This document shows positions 1 through 12,900 of a DNA stretch of 64,000 bases, piece by piece. This DNA is from Augochlora pura (Eukaryota; Arthropoda; Insecta; Hymenoptera; Halictidae): assembly GCF_028453695.1 (NCBI RefSeq), contig NC_135773.1, forward strand, positions 11,966,001 through 12,030,000. Direction: 5' to 3'. A program made the position numbers and the translations under genes. Numbering within the stretch: the first letter of the stretch is position 1; the number at the start of each line of letters is the position of its first letter. The notes below the pieces were generated by a model that ran no database searches, was not told the DNA's origin, and worked only from the letters and a program-made list of their open reading frames with translations.

Positions 1-600
1 TTCCTATTAAGATACGTATTTGCATAGACTTCTGTAGTTCAGTAACAGTACATATTTCATCTACGAATGATCGTAAAAGTATCTAGCGATTTTATGTTCC
101 ATGTTGTTGCCAGGTGCATCGTAAAACAATCCTCAAATAGCATCGCATGGAAGATTGCAACAAGTCCAACATATTTTCAATTAAGTCCTCAGGGTTAGTT
201 CAGAAACTGTAGAAATAGAAGAGACCTAGTACAGTTTCATCGTGAATTATTTTAGAAACCCAGAGGCGACGAAATTTTGTTTTTCATCTAGTTCATAAAG
301 AGAGCGCAATTATTGCGCAAGAAGCTGCGCACAGTAGTGGTAGCGCTCTCTTACACGATGTAAAACGCGATATTTATTGGCCGCGAAACACACCGTAAAC
401 GTAACCTTATAATCCAGCAAGAATTACCGTCGCTGCTGATAATTATCGACAGTTCGAGGCGAGTGTCCGTAATCGTGTTTGTCCTGTTTGATTTTGCATC
501 GCCCCGTTCTGGGTTCGGTCAGGAACTTAACGATTGCTTAACCGACGCTTCGCGGACTTGGTGCACAGGTTCGCGAGAGCAGCGGAGAGAAACGTCGAGT
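1..600. other. Non-coding, no gene seen
   Basis: Mixed-composition sequence without a convincing open frame. The only structure noted is the short hairpin GCGCAA-TTA-TTGCGC at 304-318. Confidence 0.6.
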
Positions 601-626
601 GAGAGAGAGAGAGAGAGATAGAGAGA
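601..626 (+). repeat. GA microsatellite
   Basis: Nine uninterrupted GA units followed by TAGAGAGAA and a purine-rich tail (to about 650). It lies just left of a CpG-rich patch. Confidence 0.95.
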
Positions 627-639
627 ATGGGGGAGGGGA

Positions 640-2640
640 GAGGTGTGGAGGATCGAACGACACGTGAACGGCTCGCCTTTCCATATTATTTATCTCCGGC
701 TGCTTTATTAACGTCCTTCCCGCGCGGATTATTAAATAAAGCAATTCCCTGCGCAGGCGACCCCTGACCCTCATTGCAGATCCTGCAGAGATATCGGTTT
801 CGTTTTCACCGTGACGCGGCAGCGTTGCCTCGGCTCGGCTCCGCTCGGCACCGCTCCGCTCGGGTTGGCGCGGCGCGCGTGCACACCGCCGCTCCCCACG
901 TGTGCGCGTCCTTTGTGTACGCACGACGATTAATTCGTGTCCGTGGGTTCGTTACGCGGTTGCTCGTTTTCTGCCGCGGCCCGGCGAGGATGATGATACG
1001 GTAACTCCTGGTGGAAGCATGATTATATTACGTGTAACTCGAAGGTGCGGATTTACGACGCGCACTCGCTCGCTAATCCTTAACGTGTTTATCTTGTGTT
1101 TTCCGAAGATGAACAGTCGGATGCTGTTCCCCGTGTACCGTGCCGCCGGCTCCCGAAACGCAATTAACGTCCGTTCGGTATCCGTCTCTCGTAAAGTGTC
1201 ACGGCGCGTACCTCATCGGCCGGCCGACGATAAATTCAACCGCGATTTTTCTGTAATCGGAAACGGATTGTAAGGAGGAACGTTGAGGGGATCGTTAGAG
1301 CCCCGAGCCGGCACGCCGACGCACGATCGCGGCGTAAATGCGACTTGATTTCGCGTGATCGATTCGATATGCGTGTCCCGCTGTTCCCTCTCGAGGAGGA
1401 ATCGGTGGCGCGTTGGAATGCGAATTCTTGTCAACTATTCTGAAATCAGTTACTTCTTCGCCACTTTTCTCAGCTGATTTTCGATTAGAAGCTGATTTAG
1501 TTTGTCCCAAATATGGTGTACTCCCTTTATGTATTAACAATTTGTTGAATCGCTATGGAGGATATATCTTCATTCTTTCTTCGATTTTCGTCACTTTCCG
1601 TGTACAGCATTTTCATCCATTCATATCCATATATTTCGAAGCTCTTTGATATTCGATCAATTGCGTTGACTTATTTACTTGTTAACTGCAACAATGGCAT
1701 CGTAAATAGCCTAGCTATTACATGCTAGTGCTGGTGCACAAAGCGACAATCAAGTACATATATCACGTAAAATCGTTTACATAGATAGTATAGAACATAG
1801 ATAAATGTCTACTAAAAATGATTGAAAGATATCTTTTAATCCTTCTGGTAAAAGTAATATAAATAGAAATGGTTAAAACTTGTCATTCGACATCTTCGGC
1901 AGAAACAGCGTTAAATCCGGATATACCTTCAGCAGACGTCTCCTAAATATTCAGAGTCCAGGCAGGAGAACAAAAGGGATTTTACTGTCGATTTGCAAAC
2001 TCGTAGCGAGTCCCACGCCGCGGCCGCGGCGCGTTTCCTCACCCTACGCAAAAATGAAAAGGTCCCTTGTTTCGAAAATCGTGCGGATCTCGTCAGTTGC
2101 CCGCCAACATGGTGCCTACGTATCCGACAGCCATTGAGACGCGGATAGGGCTGGCATACGAGTGTGTACGCGGGTAAACGGTATGCATCGGTACCGGTGC
2201 GTACAGCTATCACCGTTTATGGTGTCAGTGAGCGGTGCCGGTGCCCGGCGTTCGAGACCGCAGGTGAAGGCAATATTGAAAGTACGGTCCCGTTTTGTTT
2301 GCAGCGAATTTGTACCGTGTGAACGGTCGGCGGAGTCAAGTGTTCGGGATACGCGATCCCTGCGGTTCGATCGCCGGCAACCAGCGCCGCCATTACGCGC
2401 TAACGACTTTTCACATGGGGTGTAAATGTAGCCGGCGTGGCGCGCCGCGCGCCGCGCGCCGCCGAGATCGGTTACGAAAATCTCGATAGGCCCGCGCAGG
2501 TGCAACGAGATGAATAGATACACCCGTGTACAGGCGGTGTGGGTGAAGGTAAAATTAGAGACGGAACGATAGGCCTACGGTTGCTCAATGATCAGCTAAC
2601 GTCGCTCGGTTGATTGGAACTACCAACATGGCGGCCGGGC
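640..2640. other. Non-coding or 5'-UTR-like CpG-rich patches
   Basis: GC- and CpG-rich patches at about 750-1300 and 2100-2600 alternate with AT-rich sequence. Several short frames occur on both strands but none looks like a known protein. A potential short first exon (2219-2263) ends at CAG|GTGAAG. CGCGCC repeats occur near 2439-2466. It could be promoter-proximal sequence, but no TATA box or initiator is decisive. Confidence 0.4.
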
Positions 2641-5600
2641 ATTATCTTGACGAGCTCGATCAGCGTCGAAGGAATCGGGTACGTGGATGGAAGGATGTGT
2701 GTTCGCATATGCCGTATACGTGCCGCGTACGCGGATTGGAAAGGTCTTTGACTTTTTTCGCAGTCGTCGCTGTGGCCGCCATTAGGTGACATTTTACTCG
2801 ATTAATGGAACATGCTTCGGTAAATGACGATGCTACGGGAAGAGGAGAGATTATATGTGTAAAAATTAATGGAAGAAAAAGGATAGTATCTCCTTATTTA
2901 AGGTTTTTGGAGAAAAGGGAGTTGAGAGATTCGTCACGATTGCGTGTCTTATAGTACAGTAATAAGTAGAATTGGTGGATCATGATCAGACGCGCCAGCT
3001 GACTCTCATCCAGCAGTATTATTTCTTCAGCTTATTTTTCCCAGAAACGAAGCCTTAATAGAAAAATTTTAATTCCCGCCTTATATTTTGTGTAATCGAT
3101 ATATAATAACAGAATAAAAAACATTGAAAGACCTCAATAGTCAAGAAGTAAATCAATACTGGATTGGTTGAGACAAGAAGCACCAGCTTAAGAGGATTAT
3201 AGTTGCTAATCCTTGACAAGTTGCCGACCACCCTATATATACGGTGTGAACCGACTCGAGAACTTGGTACAGTAACACAACGAAATGTAATATATTTAAA
3301 AATAAGCGGCTGGTTGAATAGGTTATTATCCAGTCTCAATCTCAATCCCGATGTTAATCTCAATCAGAGTCTGAACGGCAGCAAATGGGAGCTGCACAGA
3401 AGTGTTTCATGTTGCAACAACCTTGCATAGATCTCACACTTTTCCATGTGCTACGTTTGATATACATCTACTGTCTGGTAGCAGCAATTCTGACGCCTCC
3501 TTTAAATCGTCTTTATTCGACTTACCTAGAGCTAATTAACTCTAAAAACCCAAAGCTTTTAAACTTTCTTTTACACACGTATATAGTGTAATGTAAAAAT
3601 ATTTCAAAGTAATTGTTATTTACAAAATAACGAACGCGAGATACCGAAAATCTTCAACGAGAAACGTTAGCCTGAGAAATCGGTGTGCCGCGGGACACGG
3701 CGCGGAATAATGTTTAATAACTCGCGCGGCTTTTGCACCGTATAAATCAAGCTCAAGGCCCCGCATCCGTTTATTCGCGGCATAAAAGAGATAATGTTTG
3801 TTCGCGCATAATACGAGCACACGGTTCACGATCCCGAGAACGTTGGCCGTGTGCTAAATGTGGAACATGTCTCGTCGCGGGCACGGAATGTAGGTGAACG
3901 CGAAAGAAACACGAAAACGAAGGGACGGGACCGCACCGTACTTGCGACGCCCCGTTTAATTAACTGGAATTAATTCATTCGAGGTTTTTTCTCGGGAGGG
4001 GGGGGGCGGGGCGGATGATGCATCGGTCACGCGGCCGATAAATTACATAAGAAATCTTATTCAGGTCTAATTCATTACTCAAACGAATTCATGCGGCCGC
4101 GATATCGCGTGGAACGAGCGACCCTATCCATTCGTGATTCACCTTCATTAATTTACATCTAAATATGGTGGAAGTTCGAGCAGCTACCCTCTCAACCACC
4201 GGCCGGATGAATAATCGCGTGGCATCGTTCCGATTTTTCCCGCCGGAATACATTCGCCGCGGTGCTAAATTGAAATCACGCGCGGTTCTGTTAGTTACCA
4301 CCTAGCCTGATTGCTCCGCGTCAAAACTCCACGAACTTGAAAGGAGGTTTTGATTTCTTTCGATTTTCTTGCACTAGTTACACCTGTTAGAAATCACTCT
4401 GCAAAATCCTAAGTTGGATTGAATGGCAGACGTTTTGATTAGATATTCTAAATTTTATTTAACAGTTATTTTAAACATATTTTGTAATTAATGAATGACG
4501 TCGACTTTACCCGACATTATAGTATCAGATTCGTATAAGAATATTTCTGTGACAATTTTTAGATAATTTTCTCTTGCCTAGGAAATAGCATCGCAGAAGG
4601 TGTATAGATTTTTATATAGAATTCGTCTGTTAAGCAAATATTATCATAGAAATTGTACGAAACTTCTTAATAAAAAAAAAAACTCATTTAATCTACAACC
4701 TAAACCATATATACAGCCACATTTCTAGCAAAGATATTAGTTTCTAATAACATTCGCAAAATAATAGTTTCCAAGTCTTTATCGAATCCTTCACTCGTTT
4801 ACGGAATTTTTATAAAATTTTCCACGAAGCAAACATCGCTTTAAAAAAAGTACCAGTCCGACGTATTGTAAATAAGGGTTCAGCGCATCCATTTGTTGCA
4901 CTAGCGTCTCGAAATGCTTTATTTCTGTAGAATATGTAAATCGCGAGCATTCTTTTCAGCGACTGATGTACCAAGAGGCGTGTTGCGATTAGTCGGGACG
5001 CGCGAGACAGAAACGATGGGACAGATAACGGCGGGAACAGCAACCTGTGGCTCGTTTAATCCCGTTGTCGCTTGTCTATGTTGGATTCAACAAAGTATAT
5101 TTAATCCTGTATTAAGTAGCTTAAAGCGGGACTCAGCCATCGCAGCGAAAGACATTCCTTGTAAGCCTCGTGTTTGCCCGTTGACATTCGCCGTGGAAAT
5201 TGCACTTTGTAACAGTACTGCGCGAAGATTGAGCAGCCTTTACCCTGTTATTGAGTTGCGTCGGAACGGATTAAATTCATGGCTGGTGTACAGCGCGCTA
5301 TTCCTCAAGATAGGAAATCTGAAGGAGAGAAGTAAACATTCGAACAACGCGATCGTCGCGTTAATTATACTTTAACGAAACACGTTGCTTCTCGTTTAAA
5401 CTTTTTGTTCCTTTTATATCGAATCGAAGAGAACGAGAGAGAAACAAGTAACAAAACGTTATACATATATGTACATAGATCGGCGACGTCCTTGGCACGG
5501 CCATTGAAAACGTGTGACAAATGACTCGAGCAAACAGACCTTTCGAAGTGTTAATCCTCTCCTGTCTGACCCTGAACATCTGCGACTAGTTTTAATAGGC

Positions 5601-8600
5601 GTGCCGAAACCCGAATCCACGGAATTGCTAAAGAACTCTTGCCGTATGTCCACGGTGGGCCTAACAGGCGTTATTTATGATGGCGTTGAGATTATTTATA
5701 TTTCACGATTTCTGGGAAACGCTTCCGTCGAAGCGAAACCACGGTAAACAATCTTTCGTAAACACGGGAAAGAATACAAAATATATAATACGTAATACAA
5801 CGCTGTGTTATTTATGCTGAAAAATAGAAAGGGTTGTGGAAGGGTTCAAACGAAAAGAATGATTCCAAAGTTGTAAATTCAAGTTCTAACAGCAGAAAGT
5901 GAAACTGTTACAGATCCAACGATGACGAAATTGAAAGATTAATCACATTGTTGTTGCGGCAAGGTCGCAGATGCGTAATAGAACCATAAACGTAGAACTA
6001 GTCGCCGCTAAGCGAAAAGTTTCGTAGTTTTCTTTGTCCCGGGACAAGTTCGCACGACTACACGGGATGAATCATAACAATCGTGTGGCGGAATAGATTC
6101 GTGGATGGTGGCCATATAGGGTTCGAGCAGGTCCACCGAACGGCGACCGACGGTCAGCGTTTCGAGTTTGGCGGATCCGTAGAATCCACTTTCGATTTCT
6201 ATATGGACTTGTTTACGGGCCGCGTTCGTTTCTTATAGCTTGTAGACTATGCGCCTCTAAGAGGTGTCTCTTTGTGTGAAAGCAGCCGGGTTCTGCCGCT
6301 GTCCCGCCGCGCGCGCGCGCGCGCGCAACCGTGTTCGCGTCCCTCGATGAGATATTACGAAATTCCAGATCTTTTCTTAAGCACAGTAGGAATCATATTT
6401 CCCCGTGCCTGAAATAATGCCTTCGTCCCGTTTTGTTTTATGTCCTCCTTTGCTATGCGCGTTTGTCCCCTTGTATTCCAAAAAGGGAGGCCGCGCGAGC
6501 GAGAGCCGCAGCGGTTTCACCGTGAAAAGTTGCGTGGGCTCCCGTGTTGAATTGCCTCGAACGTCCACACGTGCGTTTCAATGTGCAACTTTTCATTTTT
6601 TTTTTCCACCGTAGGAAGGAAGTGCACCGACGGGCCCCGCCGATCCACGCTCGCTGCTTTCGGAATCCGAACAATGTCTGAATAGGAAATGACGAAACGT
6701 GGAAGCCGTGCGCCACGTGTTCCCGTCCGAATCTTGTCTTCGCCGACCAAATTCAGAAAATATTGGACGTTCCCGCGCCGATCGCCGCGCCGCGGGTTTT
6801 GCCACGGTACGCCATCGACGACCGTAACTCTCTTTACAATTCAAATTCGAAGCGAAGCGTTTTATTCCAGCTAGAATTACGTCGGACGACGGAGTTCCTG
6901 GTAAACCGTGGTTCTTTATGCGAAATAAACATTACCGAATTTTACGTCCTTCTCAACCCTCGAACGGAGAGGACCATTTTCGTCAGTGTACAATTGAGGA
7001 CGCTAATGACTCGCTGATGTTTTTATTATAATTTAGTTTATTCGTATTTAGTTCCTAATCGTTGAAAATTGAGCAGGTATCTGTCCAAAAAATTGAAAAT
7101 AGTGTAACGATATTTTGAAGGTCCCCTAATAATTATACAGTTCTATTATAATCCATGATTAACCATTTTGACAGTAGCCGTAAAAGACAGACAGCTTCGG
7201 GCAGTATCGAGTGAAAAATTGCGAAAGCGTCACGCGATACAAACGCGTATTATCTACGCTTCTGTCTTTCTCTTCTATCAATCATTATCTCGGGCTCGCA
7301 TGACAAGCCTTGTTTTCCGATTAGTTCCAGCAGCCCCCCCGTCCATTTTCCCGGAGACCGTATGAAATCTAAAACTATTTGGCGCAGTATCATTACAAGT
7401 AATCCAAGCAGATGAATATAGGAACAAAGGCGAGATCGTATCCGTGGTACTCCGAGCGGATGAAGTCCGCATATCCCGACACCGGAGTAATAAATACCCG
7501 CGGCGACACCTTCATAACAATAACCAGAACGGCGACAGTGCCATGAATCACAATCTATTGTTTCCCGCGGAGATATCGATCAATATTAGATTCGTACATG
7601 TACAGGAATCGAAATGCTCGCCGACAACGTGTTCAACGCCGGCGTTTAACGCTACAGAAGCAGACGTAATCTCGCCGATGCGATGGAACGGACCTTTAGC
7701 CGGCGAACCAGCACGCGACCCGATCGCGACGGGGCTCTAATAGACGCGCGGAATGAAATATAATTTCCGTTCAATTGCCAGGTGTCCGTTGATAATGATT
7801 ATCGTCGGTCCATCGCCGCATCAGAATTTCAGTGCGGCCGCGAGAGGCTGAATGGAAAAAAAGGAGGAGGGAGGGGGGGTATTTCAAGCATCGGGCAATT
7901 AGGATATCGGCTGACTATGGATCCGATTAGCATCGCGAACGATTGGCTGCGACACATACGCCGGTAGAACCTCGTCATGATTCGATCTAGCGAAGCGGCA
8001 GAGTCCCCGGGTCCGGTTAAAGCGGCACGCAGGGTCGTAATTAAATGACTGATCTATCGATCCTTTCGGATCCGTCGACATGCGAGACGGCTACCTGTGA
8101 CTGGACGACGCCGTCTATCTATGTGCGCGGCCGTGCAATAGATACGCACCGGCGCGCGAGCGTGTGCGATAGGCACGTATGGACGCGCGCGCGCGCCAGT
8201 GTATACACGGTAGCCATATATGGTGCAGAGACGTTAGTGGTCAGTCTGCCGTATGGTGATGGTAAAGCGGTGCCACCATCTTTATCTCGGTCACGGCGAC
8301 TCCGTGAAAGTGAGAGCCGTTTCTCCCCGATGCTTCGAGTACCTGCACGTACGCATTATCCAGCCGATTCCCCTTCGTTTGCGTGAGCTCTCTCTTTTCC
8401 CTTCCCTTATCTCGTTCTTCTTTTTTTCTTCTCACGGGCCCCGCATCTGGGTCGCCGGGACCCAATTGTTTTCGGGATCGATCCCCGCCGCTCTCGCCCT
8501 CTCGACTACACGGCTACTCGATCCTTCGGCGAAAACCCTGCCTCGTCGGATACGACACCTTTGATCGATCAACTAGCATTCCGCGAAATTGTCGGTTGTA

Positions 8601-9840
8601 AATTGTAGGCTTCGCCGGAAATAAATTGCGGTTTTTGCACGTGGCGCATAAAGACCGCAGTCTCGAGAGTTTTATCTCGCGGTGTACACATTACGATACC
8701 GTGCTGTAATTACCGGACCGTCGATCTTTATGTAAAGTAGAAGGCTTTTTCTCGCCGGTTTTACGAAAGAGAGGAGACAGACAAAAGTGCGCGTTTCCTT
8801 TTAATAGTGTTGGTAAAGTGAAAGTAATGCGAGCGGCGTCGCTTAAATCGTTTTGTCTCTTTACGTCTTTATCCTAACGAGTCTCCGGAATTTTATAATA
8901 AACGGTGTTCAAGTCCGTGCAATGTGTCAACCATATTTTACGCAGACCGGCGACCATCCTCCGTTGATAATTTGAATAATTTGCAAATAATGTAACAGCA
9001 ATCTGAAATTCTTCCGACGTTTTATTCTTTCATCCGTATGTCATTTTCTCACTTTTAACGCGAGGGCATAATATCCGCAGTCTGTATAAAAGGCGATTGT
9101 AATTAAATTGCGATTAGACCGGCACCTCCCCGAGAAAAAACCTCATCCTTCGGAGAAGACTCGTTATAAGACCATCAGGCGGCCCTTATTCTTCGCGCAC
9201 GAAAAATCGACCACGAGGGACGCTCGATATTTTTCCCCGTGGCGCCGCGCGATGGTTATTTTCACTTTTCTAGGAATCAAGGAATCGAATTTTTTTTTGA
9301 AATGTAATACTTGCGGCTGTCGACTCGTTTTAAAACAAGATCATTAGAAACGAACGCGAAGCGAAAAGAAATTTATAGTTCGCGTCTACGCGCGAGGCTG
9401 TTTAAAAATCGAGAACCGGAGTGATTCGTAACATATTGATAAATTGATTTCTCGGCTGTTAGAAAAATGAAAAAGTGACCGCTGCGCGTCAGCTCAATTT
9501 CCAAACTTGTCCCGAAGCGTCGCCATTGATACCGGACGGGCGACTCCGCTTGTACACGCGCGCGTTCGTCGCGCCGTTTTAACATTTTCTCTGTTTTTAT
9601 CGTCCCCGAACGAACGGCTTCCATGTATCTTCCCGTTCTATCGTAGCGAGTTGACGTACGCGTATACGCGTCACTGTGCGTGAACCTTGTCGCGTGTATC
9701 ACGTTCGGCCGCGCTGTCACTGTATCATCGTGCAACGACATGAAATATATGCAGAAATGTTCATCGATCGATCTTAATGATCCGCGGGGAACGTACGCAA
9801 AGAGAGAAGCTGCGGCCGTGTCGCGAAAGGTAGTGCGACG
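2641..9840. other. Non-coding, alternating AT- and GC-rich sequence
   Basis: No credible coding exon. It contains the CG tract at 6308-6326, a G-run at 4000-4012, another at 7870-7880, and a CpG-rich patch at about 8050-8600. Frames such as 4914-5375 and 8253-8564 (+) lack codon structure or motifs and are treated as chance. Confidence 0.55.
6308..6326 (+). repeat. CG dinucleotide tract
   Basis: 19 bp of alternating C and G with no interruption. Such tracts can adopt Z-DNA. Shorter versions occur near 8182-8198 and 11212-11230. Confidence 0.95.
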
Positions 9841-9880
9841 GGGAGAGGAGGAGAAAGGAAAAAAGAGAGGAAGACGGGAG

Positions 9881-9914
<34 letters not shown>

Positions 9915-9990
9915 TGAGAGAGGGGGGAGAGAGCGAGCGAGTAAGAGCGAGCAAGAGCGCCAGAGAGTTAGAGGGAAATGGAGGGAGAAG
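9841..9990 (+). repeat. Purine-rich tract with GA microsatellite
   Basis: Almost all-purine plus strand with a central GA run (about 9894-9912) and GAGCGA variants. It generates long spurious open frames on both strands (R/E/S-rich and L/S-rich). Confidence 0.95.
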
Positions 9991-12900
9991 CACCGGATCA
10001 TCGTAAATGATTCTGACAAAAGGAAATACGGGTGGAACGTCGTTGATCATTTCCTGCGACGCGCGACGTTCCGATCGGCCGGTCTTCGTCGTAGATTTAT
10101 CTCAGATTAACGTGTAATACCGCGATTACGGTTATAAATGGCTCTCTGTACGCGATGCGCTAAATGCTTCGCTATCCGCGGTTATGCGGTCTCTGGAAAA
10201 ACCTCGTTTCTAATGAATTTTGCATTCTCCGAGTGCCACTAGGAAATTCTCCCTTTCGTGGGCTTTTCGGAAACCTCGAGAATTATCTTGGTGGAAAACG
10301 GTTTTACTAGGTACTAATGCTTTTCGTTCTTAACCGATCCATTGCATTTATTCTGTTTTTGGAAATTTCAAATTTTGTACTTTTGTTTTGTCTATAATCG
10401 TCAATTTTAGTCAGGTGGATCTTCATTCGTCAAATATTAATCTTTTTAATACTGAACTGCGATATACCTTGACTACATTTCAGAAAATGTTTTATTATTT
10501 CTAATAAATAACAGGTGTTTCTTAGTTTTCTCTATTTTTGGAATTTTTTAATTATGAGGTTTTACAAAATTGTTACAATTTCTTTCCGGAATTAAATAAC
10601 ATCAAACAGATTTAGTATATTTCGTATTGCTTGCGTTCTTTAAATTGACTCTCGTGTATTAAATACAGTAAAGAATGGAGTAAATAGTCTATATTATTAT
10701 TAATATTACTGGTATTATTATTTTAAGAGAAACACTGAATTTTAAAAATGATAAAAATCTATATATGAGAAACCTTTTGCCAAATTTCTTTACTCAAACA
10801 TGTATCATAATAAAACTCATACAAAATTAGAATAAATCCAATCTTCCCATTGCTATGAGAAAACTCCGTGATTTTAGAGTCAGAATAAAAAGATCGCTCA
10901 TTTTGGCCGAGTATGTTTATTAATAAATTTTAAAAACTATCTAATCTGAAAGATAGAAAAACGAACGAGAGATCTAAGCGCGTTTAAATCATGCCGCCGC
11001 AAAGGCCGAGAATAATTGCTCGCGACTCGTCGAACAAAGACATTAACGGCCCCGTTCGCCGTCACGATCGCGGCCTGTTTGCCAATTTCACCTCGCCCCT
11101 GCAACAATGAACCTGCCGCCTCGCCTTGGAAAGAATCCGCGAACATCACCGGCGGGCTTTCGCCCGGTTTCAGGAAATTCTTCGGCGTCGGCGGCGACCC
11201 GCTTTCGCGCGGGCGCGCGCGCGCGCGCCGAGGATATTATTCAACAAATTATCGGTCTGGTTGTCGGCTCTCCGCCGTCCTTCGAGACTGTTTCGAAACG
11301 TATATCCGTCTTATCTCTCATCGAGGACTTTCTTCGCGGTGGATCGCGATCTTACACGGGGGGGGAAACACAGATACCGTATGGACGCGTTCGGGATCTC
11401 GTCGCTCCGCGGTATCTGCGACGTTCATCTGGCCAACAGAGCCCACGGTATCGCTAATACACAGGCTCATTTAGATTTATGCACCGGGAGCGCGACACAT
11501 TCCCCTACGACACTGGGCCCCGCGATTCCTCACGGACCTGCAGAAACGTCTAGCTGTCCCCCGGAGTCAGGCTCGGCTCGTAGCTCCACCGGGCTCTAGT
11601 TAACTTTATTTTCAAAGCGGTTCAATCTCAACACCTCGCGCCGAGATTTCTTTGACGACTACAGTGACTCTCAACGCTTTATTTCATTAATAAACCCGCA
11701 ATACAGATACAATTTATATTTCATGCTTTCTATCCAATTATTAGGATGATTTAAATTTTCTGGAAAATACGTATTCTTAAGATTTATTTCCTTCGGTATT
11801 TCAGTTGACGTTCATTGCTCTTTAAAAATTGATAAACGCTTCATATCTAAAGCGGAGTAAAAATAAAGATCAGGATGATTTCTGCGCTACGTTCGCGTCG
11901 AAATTAGCTAAGAAAATGTGCGTGGGGCCCGCGAGCTCGCAATGCGGCCCTGTCTACAGGGTGTACTAGGATCGTCCGGCCCAAGTTTGGACTTGTACCG
12001 TGTCCCGTCCAGGCAACACGTCCCGCGTGTAATAACTATGGGCATTCGAGAGTGTCCGCGACAGAATGCACCGGCCAGACAAATTTATCTTGCTGGACGT
12101 ACGGCGCTAGATAGCAACCCCGGCGGAGGACGGAAAAGAACGAGGCTGGCACTATAACTCAGGAAGAAAAGACGGAAAGTGAGCCGCGAGAGCACATGGG
12201 TCCTCGGTGTATTCTTGTTTGTTGCGGTCTAACGAGTTTTGGCTTGGTAGCTTCGCTCGTTGATAGCCGGGGTTCGAGACGCCCGGAGAGGAGAGCCGAC
12301 TTCTGCGCGTGCACGCGAGAGACAGAACCGCGTCACGGACAAAGACAGATAGGAGTTTTCGAGGCGGCCGTGTGACCGAAGAATTATTGCGTCGCGGGGC
12401 TCTCTCTCCAATCGACAGCGCCGGCGTCCTTATAAGCGCGAAGACACTCGAGTGGGACACGCGAGGACTGGACAGAGAGACACAACAAAGCCTCGGGCAA
12501 AAATCACGGTTTCGTTATATTTTATATTTATTGTGACAAGTGTGTAAAACCGATGTGGGCGACGCCAAATTTCTCGGACGCCTGCCTTTAAAGTTACTCG
12601 CATATTTTGATTGCCCACGCGAGGGTTAGGGCACGGTGTGTCTCCGCGCGTCGTTCATCAGATCACGTCACACCTATTTCCAACTAGCTCCGCCATATTA
12701 AGCCATCAAGGAGCATTTGGCTATCGCGAGCCAGACATCGGCCATACACGCATCCCAATCGTAAGTCACGCTACAGTGGTCTACGGTCTACACTGTGTAC
12801 GAAAGCTGTGAGATACTATTAGATTTTAGAAGACGTTCGAACGACTGAAACCGGAGTGAATGGCTACAAAATTTTTACTATGTGTTTTGAAGAAATATCA

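Noticed and set aside
9373..10050. 225-residue minus-strand frame and the plus-strand 108-residue frame
   Set aside because: Driven by the GA/CT microsatellite; no domain and no splice logic.
11016..11599. Three overlapping plus-strand frames of 116-157 residues
   Set aside because: Simultaneous openness in all three phases reflects GC content, not coding.
12240..12300. GGTTCGAGAC as a tRNA B box
   Set aside because: No A box at suitable distance, and flanking sequence does not form an acceptor stem.
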